A stretch of DNA of 64,000 nt from Sphaerisporangium siamense (GCF_014205275.1 NZ_JACHND010000001.1:7130001-7194000); one strand, 5' to 3'. Positions 50,915 to 59,808 are shown, counted from the first letter of the stretch. Program-made: numbers and translations. Notes: generated from the sequence alone by a model not told the origin.

Positions 50915-51637
50915 ATGAACGTCATGCCGCGACTGTCCGACTCGATCGGCTTCCGAAGGTTCGCGACGGGCGCCGGCCTGATCCTCTCCGGCGCCTTCCA
51001 GCTCACCGCCACCCTCGTCGACCCGGGCACCTGGGGCGACTCCCGCGAGACCGTCAGCTTCGGCGACAACCCCGCCCTGGCCCAGCTCCAGTCCGCGCTC
51101 TACCACTGGAGCTGGGTGCTGCTCCCGATCTCCGTCATCGGCCTGCTGCACGTGCTGCGCAAGCGCGCGGTCGTGCTCGGCCACATCGCCGGGGTGCTCA
51201 CCGTCCTCGGCTTCGTCAGCATCTCGGCGCTGCTGATGGGCGACCCCGTCGAGTGGTACTTCGGGCAGCACTACCCGCCCGACCAGGCCGACAAGATGTT
51301 CGAGGCGGTCTACGACCTGCCCGGCGTCGTGTTCGCCTTCCAGATGCCGTGGGTGTTCCTCGGCCCGATCGGCCTGGTGCTGCTGCTCGTCGCCCTGTGG
51401 CGCGGCGGGTTCGCCCACTGGTGGACGCTCGTCGTGGGAGTCGTGGCCTGGGGGTCGCCGTACGTCACCGAGTACGGCCCGATCAGCCTGATCTGGAGCG
51501 CCGGCAACCTGGCCGTCCTCGGCTACTACGGGATCAAGGTGCTGCGCATGGGGAACGCCCGCTGGGCCGAGTACTATCCCGTCCAGTCCGCGCCCGGCCG
51601 CACCACGCCCGACTCGTACGCGAACACCACCGCCTGA
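50915..51637 (+). CDS. Integral membrane protein of unknown function (six helices)
   Basis: 240 residues with about six transmembrane segments (FATGAGLILSGAFQLTATLV, SWVLLPISVIGLLHVL, VLGHIAGVLTVLGFVSISAL, WVFLGPIGLVLLLVAL, WWTLVVGVVAWGSPYV, IWSAGNLAVLGYYGIKVL). Pattern is like small DUF4386/DUF998-type proteins but not assignable. The last ~20 codons overlap, on the opposite strand, the end of the response regulator gene by 64 bases. Function unknown. Confidence 0.72.
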   Translation: MNVMPRLSDSIGFRRFATGAGLILSGAFQLTATLVDPGTWGDSRETVSFGDNPALAQLQSALYHWSWVLLPISVIGLLHVLRKRAVVLGHIAGVLTVLGFVSISALLMGDPVEWYFGQHYPPDQADKMFEAVYDLPGVVFAFQMPWVFLGPIGLVLLLVALWRGGFAHWWTLVVGVVAWGSPYVTEYGPISLIWSAGNLAVLGYYGIKVLRMGNARWAEYYPVQSAPGRTTPDSYANTTA

Positions 51638-52242
51638 GCGCGGTCGCGCAGGCGCAGCTTCATCAGGACACGCGCGACATGGGTCTTCACGGTGGCCTCG
51701 CCGACGAACAGCTCCGCGGCGATCTCGGCGTTGGTGAGGCCGCGGGCCAGGTGGCGCAGGACCTCCAGTTCCCTCGGGGTCAGCTCGTCCAGCGCCGGCG
51801 GCCGCACCGGCTCGGGCCGCCCGGCGAAGGTCGCGATGACGCGGGTGGTGACCGCCGGGTCCAGCAGGCCCTCGCCGGCGGCGACCACCCGGACGGCCTC
51901 CACGAGCTGCTCGGGCGGCGACACCTTCAGCAGGAAGCCGCTCGCCCCGGCCCGCAGCGCGGCGTACAGGTTCTCGTCGGTGTCGAAGGTCGTCAGCACG
52001 ACGATCTTCGGCGGGTCGTCCACCGCGGCGAGGATGCGCCCGGCGGCGGTCAGGCCGTCCATGACGGGCATCGTGATGTCCATGAGGACGACGTCGGGGA
52101 GCAGGCGGCGGGCCAGCGCGACGGCCTCGGCGCCGTCGGCGGCCTCGCCGACGACCTGCATGCCCGGCTCGGACTCCAGGACCATGCGCAACCCGGCGCG
52201 CACCATGGCCTGATCGTCGGCCACGACGACGCGGATGGACAT
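51574..52242 (-). CDS. Orphan NarL-type response regulator
   Basis: 222 residues. Receiver with VVVADDQAMVRAGL, acceptor Asp in VVLMDITMP, switch TT and Lys (FLLKVSPPEQ), then a complete LuxR HTH (LTPRELEVLRHLARGLTNAE; EATVKTHVARVLMKL). ATG 52242 has AAGGAG upstream. No kinase adjoins. It is closely similar to the receiver/HTH half of the SARP fusion at 10697, so it or that protein may serve the orphan kinase pair at 3791-7933. The divergent neighbour is a pseudo-protease. Confidence 0.94.
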   Translation of the reverse strand: MSIRVVVADDQAMVRAGLRMVLESEPGMQVVGEAADGAEAVALARRLLPDVVLMDITMPVMDGLTAAGRILAAVDDPPKIVVLTTFDTDENLYAALRAGASGFLLKVSPPEQLVEAVRVVAAGEGLLDPAVTTRVIATFAGRPEPVRPPALDELTPRELEVLRHLARGLTNAEIAAELFVGEATVKTHVARVLMKLRLRDRAQAVVFAYESGVVRPGADWTG

Positions 52243-52537
52243 GCGGGGCTCCTTCCGGTCGGGTACGCGGCGCGGGCCGCCGGGCCCGGCTCCGGCCCGT
52301 GGCGCTCCGCACCCCCCTGGCCTGGACCCTAACGCCCCGCCGTCCTCGCCACCACGCCGGACGGCCGCCTCGCAAGCCGTCCACAAGCGGGCTTCAAGTG
52401 ACCCCTAGATCATTGGCGCTGTCGCAGATCGTTCAACGGGCGATTGCAAGTGCGTGACGGGGGCCGAATCCGCCTTGAACGCCGCCCTCCGCACTGCGAC
52501 CCTGGAGTCACCCACGGTCCTGAATCAGGAGGCGGTA

Positions 52538-53953
52538 ATGCCCCGCCCGCACCACCTACTCGCGGGGTTAGGCGTCGTCGCGTCGCTCGGCCTCACGATG
52601 CACCCGCACCCCAGCGGCTCCACCGACCGCGTGACCCCCGGAACGGTCCGCGTGGAGTCCCGCGCGCACGTGTCGATCAACCTCTCCGACGACCGCGGCA
52701 AGATCCGCAACTTCGCCCGCGAGTACGAGACGCCGATCGGCGAGGGCAGCGGCTTCACCGTCACCCCCGACGGGGTCGTGGTCACCGCCACCGGCGTCGT
52801 CCAGGCCGGCCGCGACCCGCTGATCTACGCGGCCAACCGGGTCTTCGCCGAGTACTTCAAGGTCAAGGTGCCCGCCGACTTCGACAAGCACCGGCTGGAC
52901 GACCCCGACCTGGACGCCCGGCTGCGCGCCTGCTACCCGCCGCAGGGCCGCGACTCGATCTGCCTGGCCACGGTCACCACCAAGATCACCGTCTTCCCGT
53001 ACGCCGACCCGCCCGCGCCCGAGGGGTACCCGGCCGACCTGCTGCACCCGGGCTCCTCGGCGGGCGCCCCGGCCGTGCTGAAGATCACCAAGGGTGCCGA
53101 GGACGGCACGCTGCCGACGGTCCCGCTCGGCACCGCCCTCGCGAGCGGCGTCGAGTCCGTGGACGTCGCCGGGCTGCCGTCCCGCCCGAGCGCCAAGGCG
53201 CCGCCCAAGGTGCAGACCGCCCACCTCGACCCGCCCGGCGGGCGCACCTTCAAGGCCGCCGAGCGTGAGAAGCTCGACGCCTTCCTCGACGACGACGGCA
53301 ACGGCGCGGCGGTGGTCGACGACGCCAAGAGCGAGGTCGTGGGCCTGATCACCGGCGGCGACGGCGTCCAGACGCTGACGCCCGTGGAGGACGTGCGCGC
53401 GGCCCTGGTCGCCGCGGGCGTGACCGCGCGCAGGGGCCCGGTGGACACCGTCTACGAGACCGCGCTCGGCTCCTACCACAACAAGGCCTACACCACGGCG
53501 ATCCCCGTGCTGGAGCAGGTGCTGCGGCTGCGGCCCGACCACGCCGTCGCCCAGGACCACCTGCGCGTCGCCCGCGCCAACCGCACCGCGCCCACCACCC
53601 GCCCGGCCGCGAGCGCGCCCGCCAAGAGCGGCACGGGCGTGCCGCCCATGCTGCCCGCCGCCATCGGCGTGGTCGCCGTGGGCGTGGTCGTCGCGGTGGC
53701 CGCGCCCCTGCTGCTGCGCCGCAGACGGCGGGAGAACCTCGCGCCGGAGGAGCGTCCGCCGGACGCCGTGACCGCCGCCTTCGCCCGGCCCGCACAGGGC
53801 ACGCAGGCGATCCACGTCGCCGCGGGCGAGGGGCAGGGGGCCCCTCCCGCCGCGACCGACCCCGGGCAGACGCGGTTCTGCACGCAGTGCGGCATGCGCC
53901 TCGGCCAGGCGCACCGCTTCTGCGGCTTCTGCGGCAACCCGACCGACCAATGA
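52538..53953 (+). CDS. Membrane protein with degenerate HtrA-like protease domain and C-terminal zinc ribbon
   Basis: 471 residues. After a hydrophobic N-terminus (HHLLAGLGVVASLGLTM), residues ~30-300 follow the trypsin/HtrA layout, but the catalytic positions are lost: the His loop reads GEGSGFTVTPDGVVVTATGV (family GSGxxxxxxGxxVTNxHV), and the Ser loop reads GNGAAVVDDAKSEVVGLITG (family GNSGGPxxxxxGxVVGI). A TPR-like pair follows, then a transmembrane helix (AIGVVAVGVVVAVAAPLLLR) and a zinc ribbon CTQCGMRLGQAHRFCGFCGN. The start ATG 52538 has AGGAGG. It is 22 bases upstream of a Ser/Thr kinase. A sensor or scaffold is likely, not an active protease. Confidence 0.75.
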   Translation: MPRPHHLLAGLGVVASLGLTMHPHPSGSTDRVTPGTVRVESRAHVSINLSDDRGKIRNFAREYETPIGEGSGFTVTPDGVVVTATGVVQAGRDPLIYAANRVFAEYFKVKVPADFDKHRLDDPDLDARLRACYPPQGRDSICLATVTTKITVFPYADPPAPEGYPADLLHPGSSAGAPAVLKITKGAEDGTLPTVPLGTALASGVESVDVAGLPSRPSAKAPPKVQTAHLDPPGGRTFKAAEREKLDAFLDDDGNGAAVVDDAKSEVVGLITGGDGVQTLTPVEDVRAALVAAGVTARRGPVDTVYETALGSYHNKAYTTAIPVLEQVLRLRPDHAVAQDHLRVARANRTAPTTRPAASAPAKSGTGVPPMLPAAIGVVAVGVVVAVAAPLLLRRRRRENLAPEERPPDAVTAAFARPAQGTQAIHVAAGEGQGAPPAATDPGQTRFCTQCGMRLGQAHRFCGFCGNPTDQ

Positions 53954-53975
53954 GAAAGGCAGTCGCGGGGAACGC

Positions 53976-55994
53976 ATGAGCGATCAAGCATTCTCGATGC
54001 CGCCGCTGGTCGGCGGGCAGGTGGCCGACTACCTCGTGGAGGCGGTGATCGGCCGCGGCGGGATGGCCACGGTCTTCCGCGCCCGCGACCAGCGCCTCGG
54101 CCGCACCGTCGCGCTGAAGGTCCTGGCGCCGCAGCTCTCCCAGGACCAGCGCTTCCGCGACAGGTTCGTGCGCGAGTCGCGCCTGGTCGCCGGGATCGAC
54201 CACCCCAACATCATCCCGATCTACGAGGCGGGCGAGAGCGACGAGCTGCTCTTCATCGCCATGCGGTACGTCGAGGGCTCCGACCTGCGCAGGCTGATCC
54301 AGGCGAGCGGCCCGCTGCCGGTGGCCCGCGGCTACGCGCTGTTCTCCCAGATCGCCTCCGCACTGGACGCCGCCCACCAGCAGGGGCTCGTCCACCGGGA
54401 CGTGAAACCGGCGAACATCCTGGTCACCGACGGCTCCGACCGCGATCCCGAGCACGTCTACCTGACCGACTTCGGGCTGACCAAGAGCACGTTCTCCGAG
54501 GCGGGGCTGACCAGCCAGGGCCACTTCATGGGCACGCCGCGGTACGTGGCGCCCGAGCAGATCCGCGGCCTGCCCGTGGACGGGCGCAGCGACCTGTACG
54601 CCTTCGCGTGCGTGGTGTACGAGGCGCTGTCGGGGCTGCCGCCGTTCCAGCGGGACACCGAGCTGGCGCTGCTGTACGCGCACGTCTCGCACGACCCTCC
54701 GCCGCTGACCCCGTACCGGACCGACCTGCCGCACGCCGTCAACCGGGTGATGGCGCGGGCGCTGGCCAAGTCGCCGGGCGAGCGGTACACCACCTGCCGC
54801 GAGTTCGTGACCGCGCTCAGGGACGCGATCAGCGCCGAGGAGCCGCACAGCCCGCCGGAGGGCCGCCCGTCCTGGCCGCCGTTCCCGGGCGCGCCGTTCA
54901 CCCCTCCCCCGGGGACGCCGGCGCAGGCGTCCTCCGGCTCGCCATGGAGCGCCGCCCAGCCGGGTGGCCCCACCTCCCACCCGGACCACGGCCCCGCCCC
55001 CATCCCAGGTCATGGTTCCGCGCCCCTCCCGGGCCACGGTTCCGCCCCCGCTCCGGGCCACGGCCCTGCCCCTGTCGCGGGTCACGGGCCCGTCCCCGGC
55101 CACGGCCCCGCGCCCGCCGCGGGGCACGGTGCCGCCTCCGTCCCTGGTCAGGGCCGGGCGTCGGCCTCTCCGGGTACCGGGCACGTCCACGCGCCGCCTG
55201 ACGGGGCAGGGCACGTTCCGGCTTCGGGCTCCCTCGGGCACGTCCCCGCGTCCGTACCGCCGGGGCAGGCTCGGGGGGCGGGCACCGTGCCGCCGGGCTT
55301 CCCGGTCCCGGGCGGGTATCCGGAGACGGGCGCCTCCACCCACCCCGGCCCTCCGCCGCCGGTCAAGCGGCGCCGCCCGCCCGCCGGGCTGCTGATCGCC
55401 GCGGGCGCGGTGCTGGTCTCGCTGGCGGTGGCGGCCGCGCTGCTCCTCGCCCAGGGGTCGCCGGTGGCGCCGGGCCCCAAGCGGTATCCGGGGACCCCTG
55501 CCGCCCCCATGGCGTTCGAGTACCCGGGCACATGGGAGTCCCGCACGCACAACGACGAGTACGCCGTGTTCTCCCCGGCGGCGGCCGAGTTCGACACGTT
55601 GTTCTCGGTGCCGATCGCCTCGGACTGGACGGCCGTCAACGCGCTGCTCGCGAGCAGTCCCGAGCGGGCGACCGGCGTGTTCGCCGAGCTCAACGACACG
55701 ATCAGCACCGCCGACGCCCCCGAGACGCTGAAGCGCAGCCTGAGCTTCGTGCTGCCGGGGCCGGCCGACTTCGCCTCGGCGCCGACCTCGGCCACCGTCG
55801 GGGGCAGGCCGGCGTTCCGGCTCACGGGCGTGGTGAACGACCCGGCCCAGCAGGGACGCCTGGACCTGGTCGTCTACATCGTCAGCCGCGGCCAGGACAA
55901 GCCGGTCGCGCTGCTCGCCTTCTTCTGCCCGCCCGCGAGGTGCGACCAGACCGCCATCGACCGCATCACCTCCACCACGACGTTCCCTTCCTGA
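53976..55994 (+). CDS. Transmembrane serine/threonine protein kinase
   Basis: 672 residues. Complete Hanks-type kinase domain 14-280: P-loop GRGGMATVF, Lys48 (VALKVL), HRDVKPANIL (Asp142), DFGLTKS, activation-loop Thr/Ser (SEAGLTSQGHFMGTPRYVAPEQ region) and DLYAFACVVYEAL. Then a long Pro/Gly/His juxtamembrane region with PGHG repeats, a transmembrane helix (GLLIAAGAVLVSLAVAAALL) and an extracellular ~180-residue C-terminal domain of unknown fold. Autophosphorylation of the juxtamembrane region is typical. Partner upstream is the pseudo-protease/zinc-ribbon protein, possibly its substrate or co-receptor. Confidence 0.94.
   Translation: MSDQAFSMPPLVGGQVADYLVEAVIGRGGMATVFRARDQRLGRTVALKVLAPQLSQDQRFRDRFVRESRLVAGIDHPNIIPIYEAGESDELLFIAMRYVEGSDLRRLIQASGPLPVARGYALFSQIASALDAAHQQGLVHRDVKPANILVTDGSDRDPEHVYLTDFGLTKSTFSEAGLTSQGHFMGTPRYVAPEQIRGLPVDGRSDLYAFACVVYEALSGLPPFQRDTELALLYAHVSHDPPPLTPYRTDLPHAVNRVMARALAKSPGERYTTCREFVTALRDAISAEEPHSPPEGRPSWPPFPGAPFTPPPGTPAQASSGSPWSAAQPGGPTSHPDHGPAPIPGHGSAPLPGHGSAPAPGHGPAPVAGHGPVPGHGPAPAAGHGAASVPGQGRASASPGTGHVHAPPDGAGHVPASGSLGHVPASVPPGQARGAGTVPPGFPVPGGYPETGASTHPGPPPPVKRRRPPAGLLIAAGAVLVSLAVAAALLLAQGSPVAPGPKRYPGTPAAPMAFEYPGTWESRTHNDEYAVFSPAAAEFDTLFSVPIASDWTAVNALLASSPERATGVFAELNDTISTADAPETLKRSLSFVLPGPADFASAPTSATVGGRPAFRLTGVVNDPAQQGRLDLVVYIVSRGQDKPVALLAFFCPPARCDQTAIDRITSTTTFPS
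54990..55160 (+). repeat. Imperfect 24-bp repeats encoding a PGHG-rich linker in the kinase gene
   Basis: DNA units close to CCGGGCCACGGTTCCGCCCC repeat with drift, encoding PGHGSAPx / PGHGPAPx. A His-rich flexible juxtamembrane linker; His spacing might bind metal but that is speculation. Confidence 0.75.
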
Positions 55995-56028
55995 GCCCTC
56001 CCGGGTCCTCGCGCGGCCGGGCCGGTCG

Positions 56029-56697
56029 TCACGGCGTGATGTCGTGGGCGGCCGACCAGGCGCGCGCCCCGTCGAGGACGGCGTGGTGGACGGCGCGGGC
56101 GAGGCGGGCGCCCCAGATGGACCTGGGCCCGCCGAACGGCTCGCGCGGGCCTTCGGCGCGCACGGCCACGCACACGGCGTCGGAGGCGGTGCCGGTGCAG
56201 GCGTACCCGGCCTCGATGAGGGCCTGGGTCTTGGCCTCGGTGACGGTCATCACGGTGTTGACCAGGGCGGCGTCGGACATGGCCACGGGGAGGGCCACGA
56301 TGATGTTGACGGTGCCGGGGGCGGGGTGGAGCCGCTGCGGGCGCAGCTCGGGGTCGGGGACGCCCTCGGGCGAGGCCGCCCAGGTGGGCACGCGCAGGCC
56401 GACGGTGGCGACCGCCTCGGCTCCGCCGTCCTCGGCGCGGGTGTAGCGGTCGACGGAGGCGGCGGTCATCATGCCGACGCCCGTGCCGGGCGGGGCCAGC
56501 GCGCGCAGGTGCTCCCTCGGGTCCATGCGCGCGTACCCGGCCACCACCTGGGCGTTCAGCACCCATTCCGCGGGGGCGATGCCGCCGCCGAGCACGGCGG
56601 AGGAGATCGCGCGCCGGCCGGGGCCGAACTCCCACAGCAGCGAGGCGAGACGCGCCCCGTCCTCGTGCCGGTGGCTCAGCGACGGCGGGGGCGGCAT
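56029..56697 (-). CDS. cbiZ: Adenosylcobinamide amidohydrolase (CbiZ)
   Basis: 222 residues. Matches CbiZ: SSAVLGGGIAPAEWVLNAQV, MMTAASVDRYTR, PGTVNIIVALPVAMSDAALV, TEAKTQALIEAGYACTGTAS and PFGGPRSIWGARLARAVHHA. CbiZ removes the aminopropanol arm of adenosylcobinamide or pseudo-cobalamin precursors, giving adenosylcobyric acid so that the cell can rebuild its own cobamide. It is last in a minus-strand operon after BtuF, BtuC and BtuD-like genes (46 bases after btuD), below a cobalamin riboswitch. The context agrees strongly with salvage of imported corrinoids. Confidence 0.93.
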   Translation of the reverse strand: MPPPPSLSHRHEDGARLASLLWEFGPGRRAISSAVLGGGIAPAEWVLNAQVVAGYARMDPREHLRALAPPGTGVGMMTAASVDRYTRAEDGGAEAVATVGLRVPTWAASPEGVPDPELRPQRLHPAPGTVNIIVALPVAMSDAALVNTVMTVTEAKTQALIEAGYACTGTASDAVCVAVRAEGPREPFGGPRSIWGARLARAVHHAVLDGARAWSAAHDITP

Positions 56698-56742
56698 GGG
56701 GGACTCCTCACGGCGGGGTGCTCGCAGCGTACCCCGGGGCCC

Positions 56743-57579
56743 TCAGGCCGGCTCGGGGGCGTCCTGGCGCGGGCGGACGAGGTTGACCAGCGGGCGGCCG
56801 TCGGGGCCGGTGTCGACGCGGACGCGGGCGCCGAAGTGGCGGGCGAGCAGGGGCTCGGTGAGGACGTCGGCCACCGGGCCCGCGGCGGCGAGGGCACCGC
56901 GGGCGAGCAGCAGCATGGCGTCGGCGTACTGCCCGGCCAGGCTGAGGTCGTGGATGGTGGTGATCACGGTGAGGCCGTCGGCCAGGCGCAGCCGGTCGAC
57001 CAGTTCGAGCACCTGCTGCTGGTGGCCGAGGTCCAGGGCGGTGGTGGGTTCGTCGAGCAGCAGCACGGGGGCCTGCTGGGCGAGCGCGCGGGCCAGGACG
57101 ACCCGCTGGCGCTCGCCGCCGGACAGGTTGCCGAGCGGCCGGTCGGCGAGCGCGGCCAGGTCGAGGCGTTCGAGCACGGACCCGGTGACGCTTCTGTCGC
57201 TCCTGGACTCCCGGCCGAGGTAGGAGATGTACGGCGTGCGGCCCAGCATGGCGTACTCGAACACGGTCAGGTGCGGCGGCAGCAGAGGGTCCTGCGGGGC
57301 GTAGGCCATCAGGCGGGCGCGCCTGCGCGGGCCGAGGCCGCGCGCGGGCACGCCGTCGACGAGGACCTCGCCGCTCGCCTCCACCAGGCCCATCATCGCC
57401 CGCAGCAGCGTGGACTTGCCGGCGCCGTTCGGACCGATCACCGCCAGCCACTCGCCGCCGCGCGCCGACAGCCCCACGCCGGACAGCACGGGCCTGCCGT
57501 CCAGCGAGACGCCGAGGTCGCGCACCTCGACGGTGTTCACCGGGTTCACCGGGTTCACCGGGTTCGGCGGGGCGCTCAC
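56743..57579 (-). CDS. btuD: ABC transporter ATP-binding protein (corrinoid import, BtuD-like)
   Basis: 278 residues. Walker A GPNGAGKST, Q-loop AYAPQDPLLPP, signature LSGGERQRVVLARALAQ, Walker B VLLLDEPTTALDLGHQQQVLE and switch His (TTIHDLS). GTG 57579 overlaps the permease stop as GTGA. Its N-terminus carries a short PVN repeat (see 57535). Drives uptake with the BtuC-like permease and BtuF-like binding protein; substrate assigned from cbiZ and the riboswitch rather than from this protein. Confidence 0.94.
   Translation of the reverse strand: MSAPPNPVNPVNPVNTVEVRDLGVSLDGRPVLSGVGLSARGGEWLAVIGPNGAGKSTLLRAMMGLVEASGEVLVDGVPARGLGPRRRARLMAYAPQDPLLPPHLTVFEYAMLGRTPYISYLGRESRSDRSVTGSVLERLDLAALADRPLGNLSGGERQRVVLARALAQQAPVLLLDEPTTALDLGHQQQVLELVDRLRLADGLTVITTIHDLSLAGQYADAMLLLARGALAAAGPVADVLTEPLLARHFGARVRVDTGPDGRPLVNLVRPRQDAPEPA
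57535..57565 (-). repeat. 9-bp repeat giving a PVN-PVN-PVN N-terminus in BtuD
   Basis: Three exact GTTCACCGG units plus a partial fourth encode repeating Pro-Val-Asn near the start of the ATPase. Probably slippage-prone and without function. Confidence 0.8.
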
Positions 57580-58604
57580 ACGCTCACCGAGCGGGTGGCG
57601 CGCAGGATGCCGACGAAGAACGGCGCGCCGACGAACGCGGTGACCACGCCGATGGGCAGTTCGGCGGGGGCGAGCATCGTGCGGGCCAGCAGGTCGGCGA
57701 GCACCATGAACGCGGCGCCGCCGAGCAGCGACAGCGGGAGCACCACGCGGTAGGACCCGCCGGCGAGCCGCCGCACGGCGTGCGGGACGACCACGCCGAC
57801 GAACCCGATGAGGCCGCTGACCGCGACCGCCGAGGCCGTGGCCAGGGAGGCGGCGCACAGGACGACGAGACGGACCCGCGCGGCGTCCACGCCGAGGCTG
57901 ACGGCCTCGTCGTCGCCCACCGACATGACGTCGAGCAGGCGGCCGTGGGCCAGCAGGACGACCGCCGACACCACCGCGTAGGGGGCGACCAGCCGGACCT
58001 GCGACCAGTCGCCCGCGACGCCGCCGAGTATCCACGAGTAGATCTTCTGGAGCTGCTCGACGCGGATCTGCTGGACGAACGCCTGCAGCGCGGCGAGGAA
58101 GGAGGAGACCGCGACCCCGGCGAGCACGAGCGTGGCCGTGCCGCCGCCGCGCCCGGCCGTGCTGCCGAGCGCGTACGCCAGCAGCACCCCGCCGATCGCC
58201 CCGCCGAACGCGGCGATCGGCACCAGGCCCTGCACCTGGACCAGGACGATCATCAGCGTGGCGGTGAAGCCGGCGCCCGCGGCGGCGCCGAGCAGATAAG
58301 GGTCGGCGAGGGGGTTGCGGAACACGCCCTGGTAGCCGGCGCCGGACATGGCGAGCAGGCCGCCGACGACGGCGGCCAGCACGACCCGGGGCATGCGCAG
58401 CTCGAAGAGCAGGCCCTTCTCGACCGGCGACAGGCCCGAGTCCACCGAGACGAACGGCAGCCGGTCGAGGAGTTCGAGCAGCATGCCCTTGGCGGGGATG
58501 CCGACCGCCCCGATCGTCAGTCCCGCGAGCAGGCAGATCGCGAGCACGACCAGCGCCACCGCGAGCGCCGCCGGCCGTGCGCGCGCCGGAGACGCCGTCG
58601 CCAT
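57576..58604 (-). CDS. btuC: ABC transporter permease (FecCD/BtuC family)
   Basis: 342 residues with about 10 helices, FecCD/BtuC type: RMPRVVLAAVVGGLLAMSGA, GVFRNPLADPYLLGAAAGA, VSGLIGFVGVVVPHAVRRLA (coupling motif region) and VLADLLARTMLAPAELPIGV near the end. ATG 58604, 11 bases after the binding-protein stop; its stop overlaps the ATPase start (GTGA). The family covers iron-siderophore and cobalamin importers; the riboswitch and cbiZ favour corrinoid. Confidence 0.94.
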   Translation of the reverse strand: MATASPARARPAALAVALVVLAICLLAGLTIGAVGIPAKGMLLELLDRLPFVSVDSGLSPVEKGLLFELRMPRVVLAAVVGGLLAMSGAGYQGVFRNPLADPYLLGAAAGAGFTATLMIVLVQVQGLVPIAAFGGAIGGVLLAYALGSTAGRGGGTATLVLAGVAVSSFLAALQAFVQQIRVEQLQKIYSWILGGVAGDWSQVRLVAPYAVVSAVVLLAHGRLLDVMSVGDDEAVSLGVDAARVRLVVLCAASLATASAVAVSGLIGFVGVVVPHAVRRLAGGSYRVVLPLSLLGGAAFMVLADLLARTMLAPAELPIGVVTAFVGAPFFVGILRATRSVSV

Positions 58605-58615
58605 GGCCGCCGGTC

Positions 58616-59569
58616 TCAGCCCGCGGCCTTCTGGACGGCCTCGCCCACGACCTTGACCAGGTCGACCACGCGCGGCCCCCAGCGGGAGGCGATGTCGTCG
58701 TCGAGGGGGACGACCCGGTCGTTCTTGATGGCGGACAGGCCGGCCCAGCCGGGCCTCTTGGCGAGGGTCTCCCTGGACTGGCCGCAGCACTTGGTGTCGC
58801 CCAGGAAGATCAGGTCGGGGTCGGCCTTGACGACGAACTCGCTGGAGAGCTTGGGGTAGCCGCCGGCGGGGTCGGGGGCCTTGTCGGCGATGTTGGTCAG
58901 GCCGAACAGGCCGTAGACCTGGCCGAGGAAGGTGCTGGAGGTCACCGAGTAGGGGGTGCTGTCCAGCTCGTGGTAGTAGCTCAGCTTCTTGTCCTTGGGC
59001 GCGGCGGCGGCGATCGCGTCGATCCGGCCCTTCATCCCCTGGGCGAGCTCGGTGGCCTTGGCGGCGTTGCCGGTGGCGGCCCCGAGGTCGGCGATCTCGT
59101 CGTAGACCTCGTCGAACTTGGTGGCGGCGGGCTCCAGCAGCACCGGGACGCCGAGCTTGGTGAGCGCGCCGACGACGCCGTCGATGTCGTTGGACAGGAC
59201 GACCAGGTCGGGGCGCTTGGCGACGATGGCCTCGACGTTGGGCTTGAAGCCGGACAGGTCGGTCCTCGGCGCCTCGGCCGGTTGGTTGGACTGGTCGTCC
59301 ACGGCGACGACCTGCGGCCCCGCGCCGATCGCGAACAGCGTCTCGGTGTGGCTGGCCGACAGGGAGATGATCTTCGTGGGCCTGGCGGCGATCGTCACCG
59401 GGCCGTTGCCGGCCTGGACGGTGACGGGGAAGCCGGCGGCGCCGGCGGATGGGGCGGGGGTCGTACTGGTGACTGCGCTGGTGGCTGAGGGGGCGTCGGT
59501 CCGGCCGCACGCGGCCAGCGTCAGCGTACCCAGCAACGCGCACGCCAGGACCGTGCGTACGGGCCTCAC
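58616..59569 (-). CDS. btuF: Corrinoid-binding lipoprotein (BtuF-like)
   Basis: 317 residues. The N-terminal lipobox LTLAAC predicts a lipoprotein; the mature part is a class-III (helix-backbone) binding protein (KIISLSASHTETLFAIGAGP, PNVEAIVAKRPDLVVLSND, ADPDLIFLGDTKCCGQSRE). GTG 59569 is preferred because GGAGG lies 7 bases upstream; an ATG at 59611 is in frame but lies within the leader. First gene of the corrinoid operon, below a cobalamin riboswitch. Confidence 0.92.
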   Translation of the reverse strand: MRPVRTVLACALLGTLTLAACGRTDAPSATSAVTSTTPAPSAGAAGFPVTVQAGNGPVTIAARPTKIISLSASHTETLFAIGAGPQVVAVDDQSNQPAEAPRTDLSGFKPNVEAIVAKRPDLVVLSNDIDGVVGALTKLGVPVLLEPAATKFDEVYDEIADLGAATGNAAKATELAQGMKGRIDAIAAAAPKDKKLSYYHELDSTPYSVTSSTFLGQVYGLFGLTNIADKAPDPAGGYPKLSSEFVVKADPDLIFLGDTKCCGQSRETLAKRPGWAGLSAIKNDRVVPLDDDIASRWGPRVVDLVKVVGEAVQKAAG

Positions 59570-59654
59570 GTGGGTTCCTCCTGTTGCCGGGAAACGAGGA
59601 CCCGTGGTCATGACGGATCACCCTTTTCCACGAGGGTTGACGGCGTCGGCGCGG

Positions 59655-59765
59655 GTGGAGGCGACCTGGCTCGATCCGGGGGGATCTCACAGTTGCGGGA
59701 CAGCGCCGGAATCACACCGGACTTCGCTCCACGCCACGCGTCACACGAACCGTATCAACCAACGG
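59655..59765 (-). promoter_or_regulatory. Cobalamin riboswitch controlling btuFCD-cbiZ
   Basis: In transcript (minus) direction the region carries the conserved core: GAAGTCCGGTGTGATTCCGG, then GCTGTCCCGCAACTGTGA and finally GAGCCAGGTCGCCT, in the order and spacing of the adenosylcobalamin aptamer. Its 3' end is about 85 bases upstream of the btuF start. A CCTCC within the 3' part could pair with the btuF GGAGG, so translational control is plausible (inference). Confidence 0.9.
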
Positions 59766-59808
59766 CCAGAGGGGATACGCCAGGTCGTGACGGGCGTACC
59801 ACCGCGGG

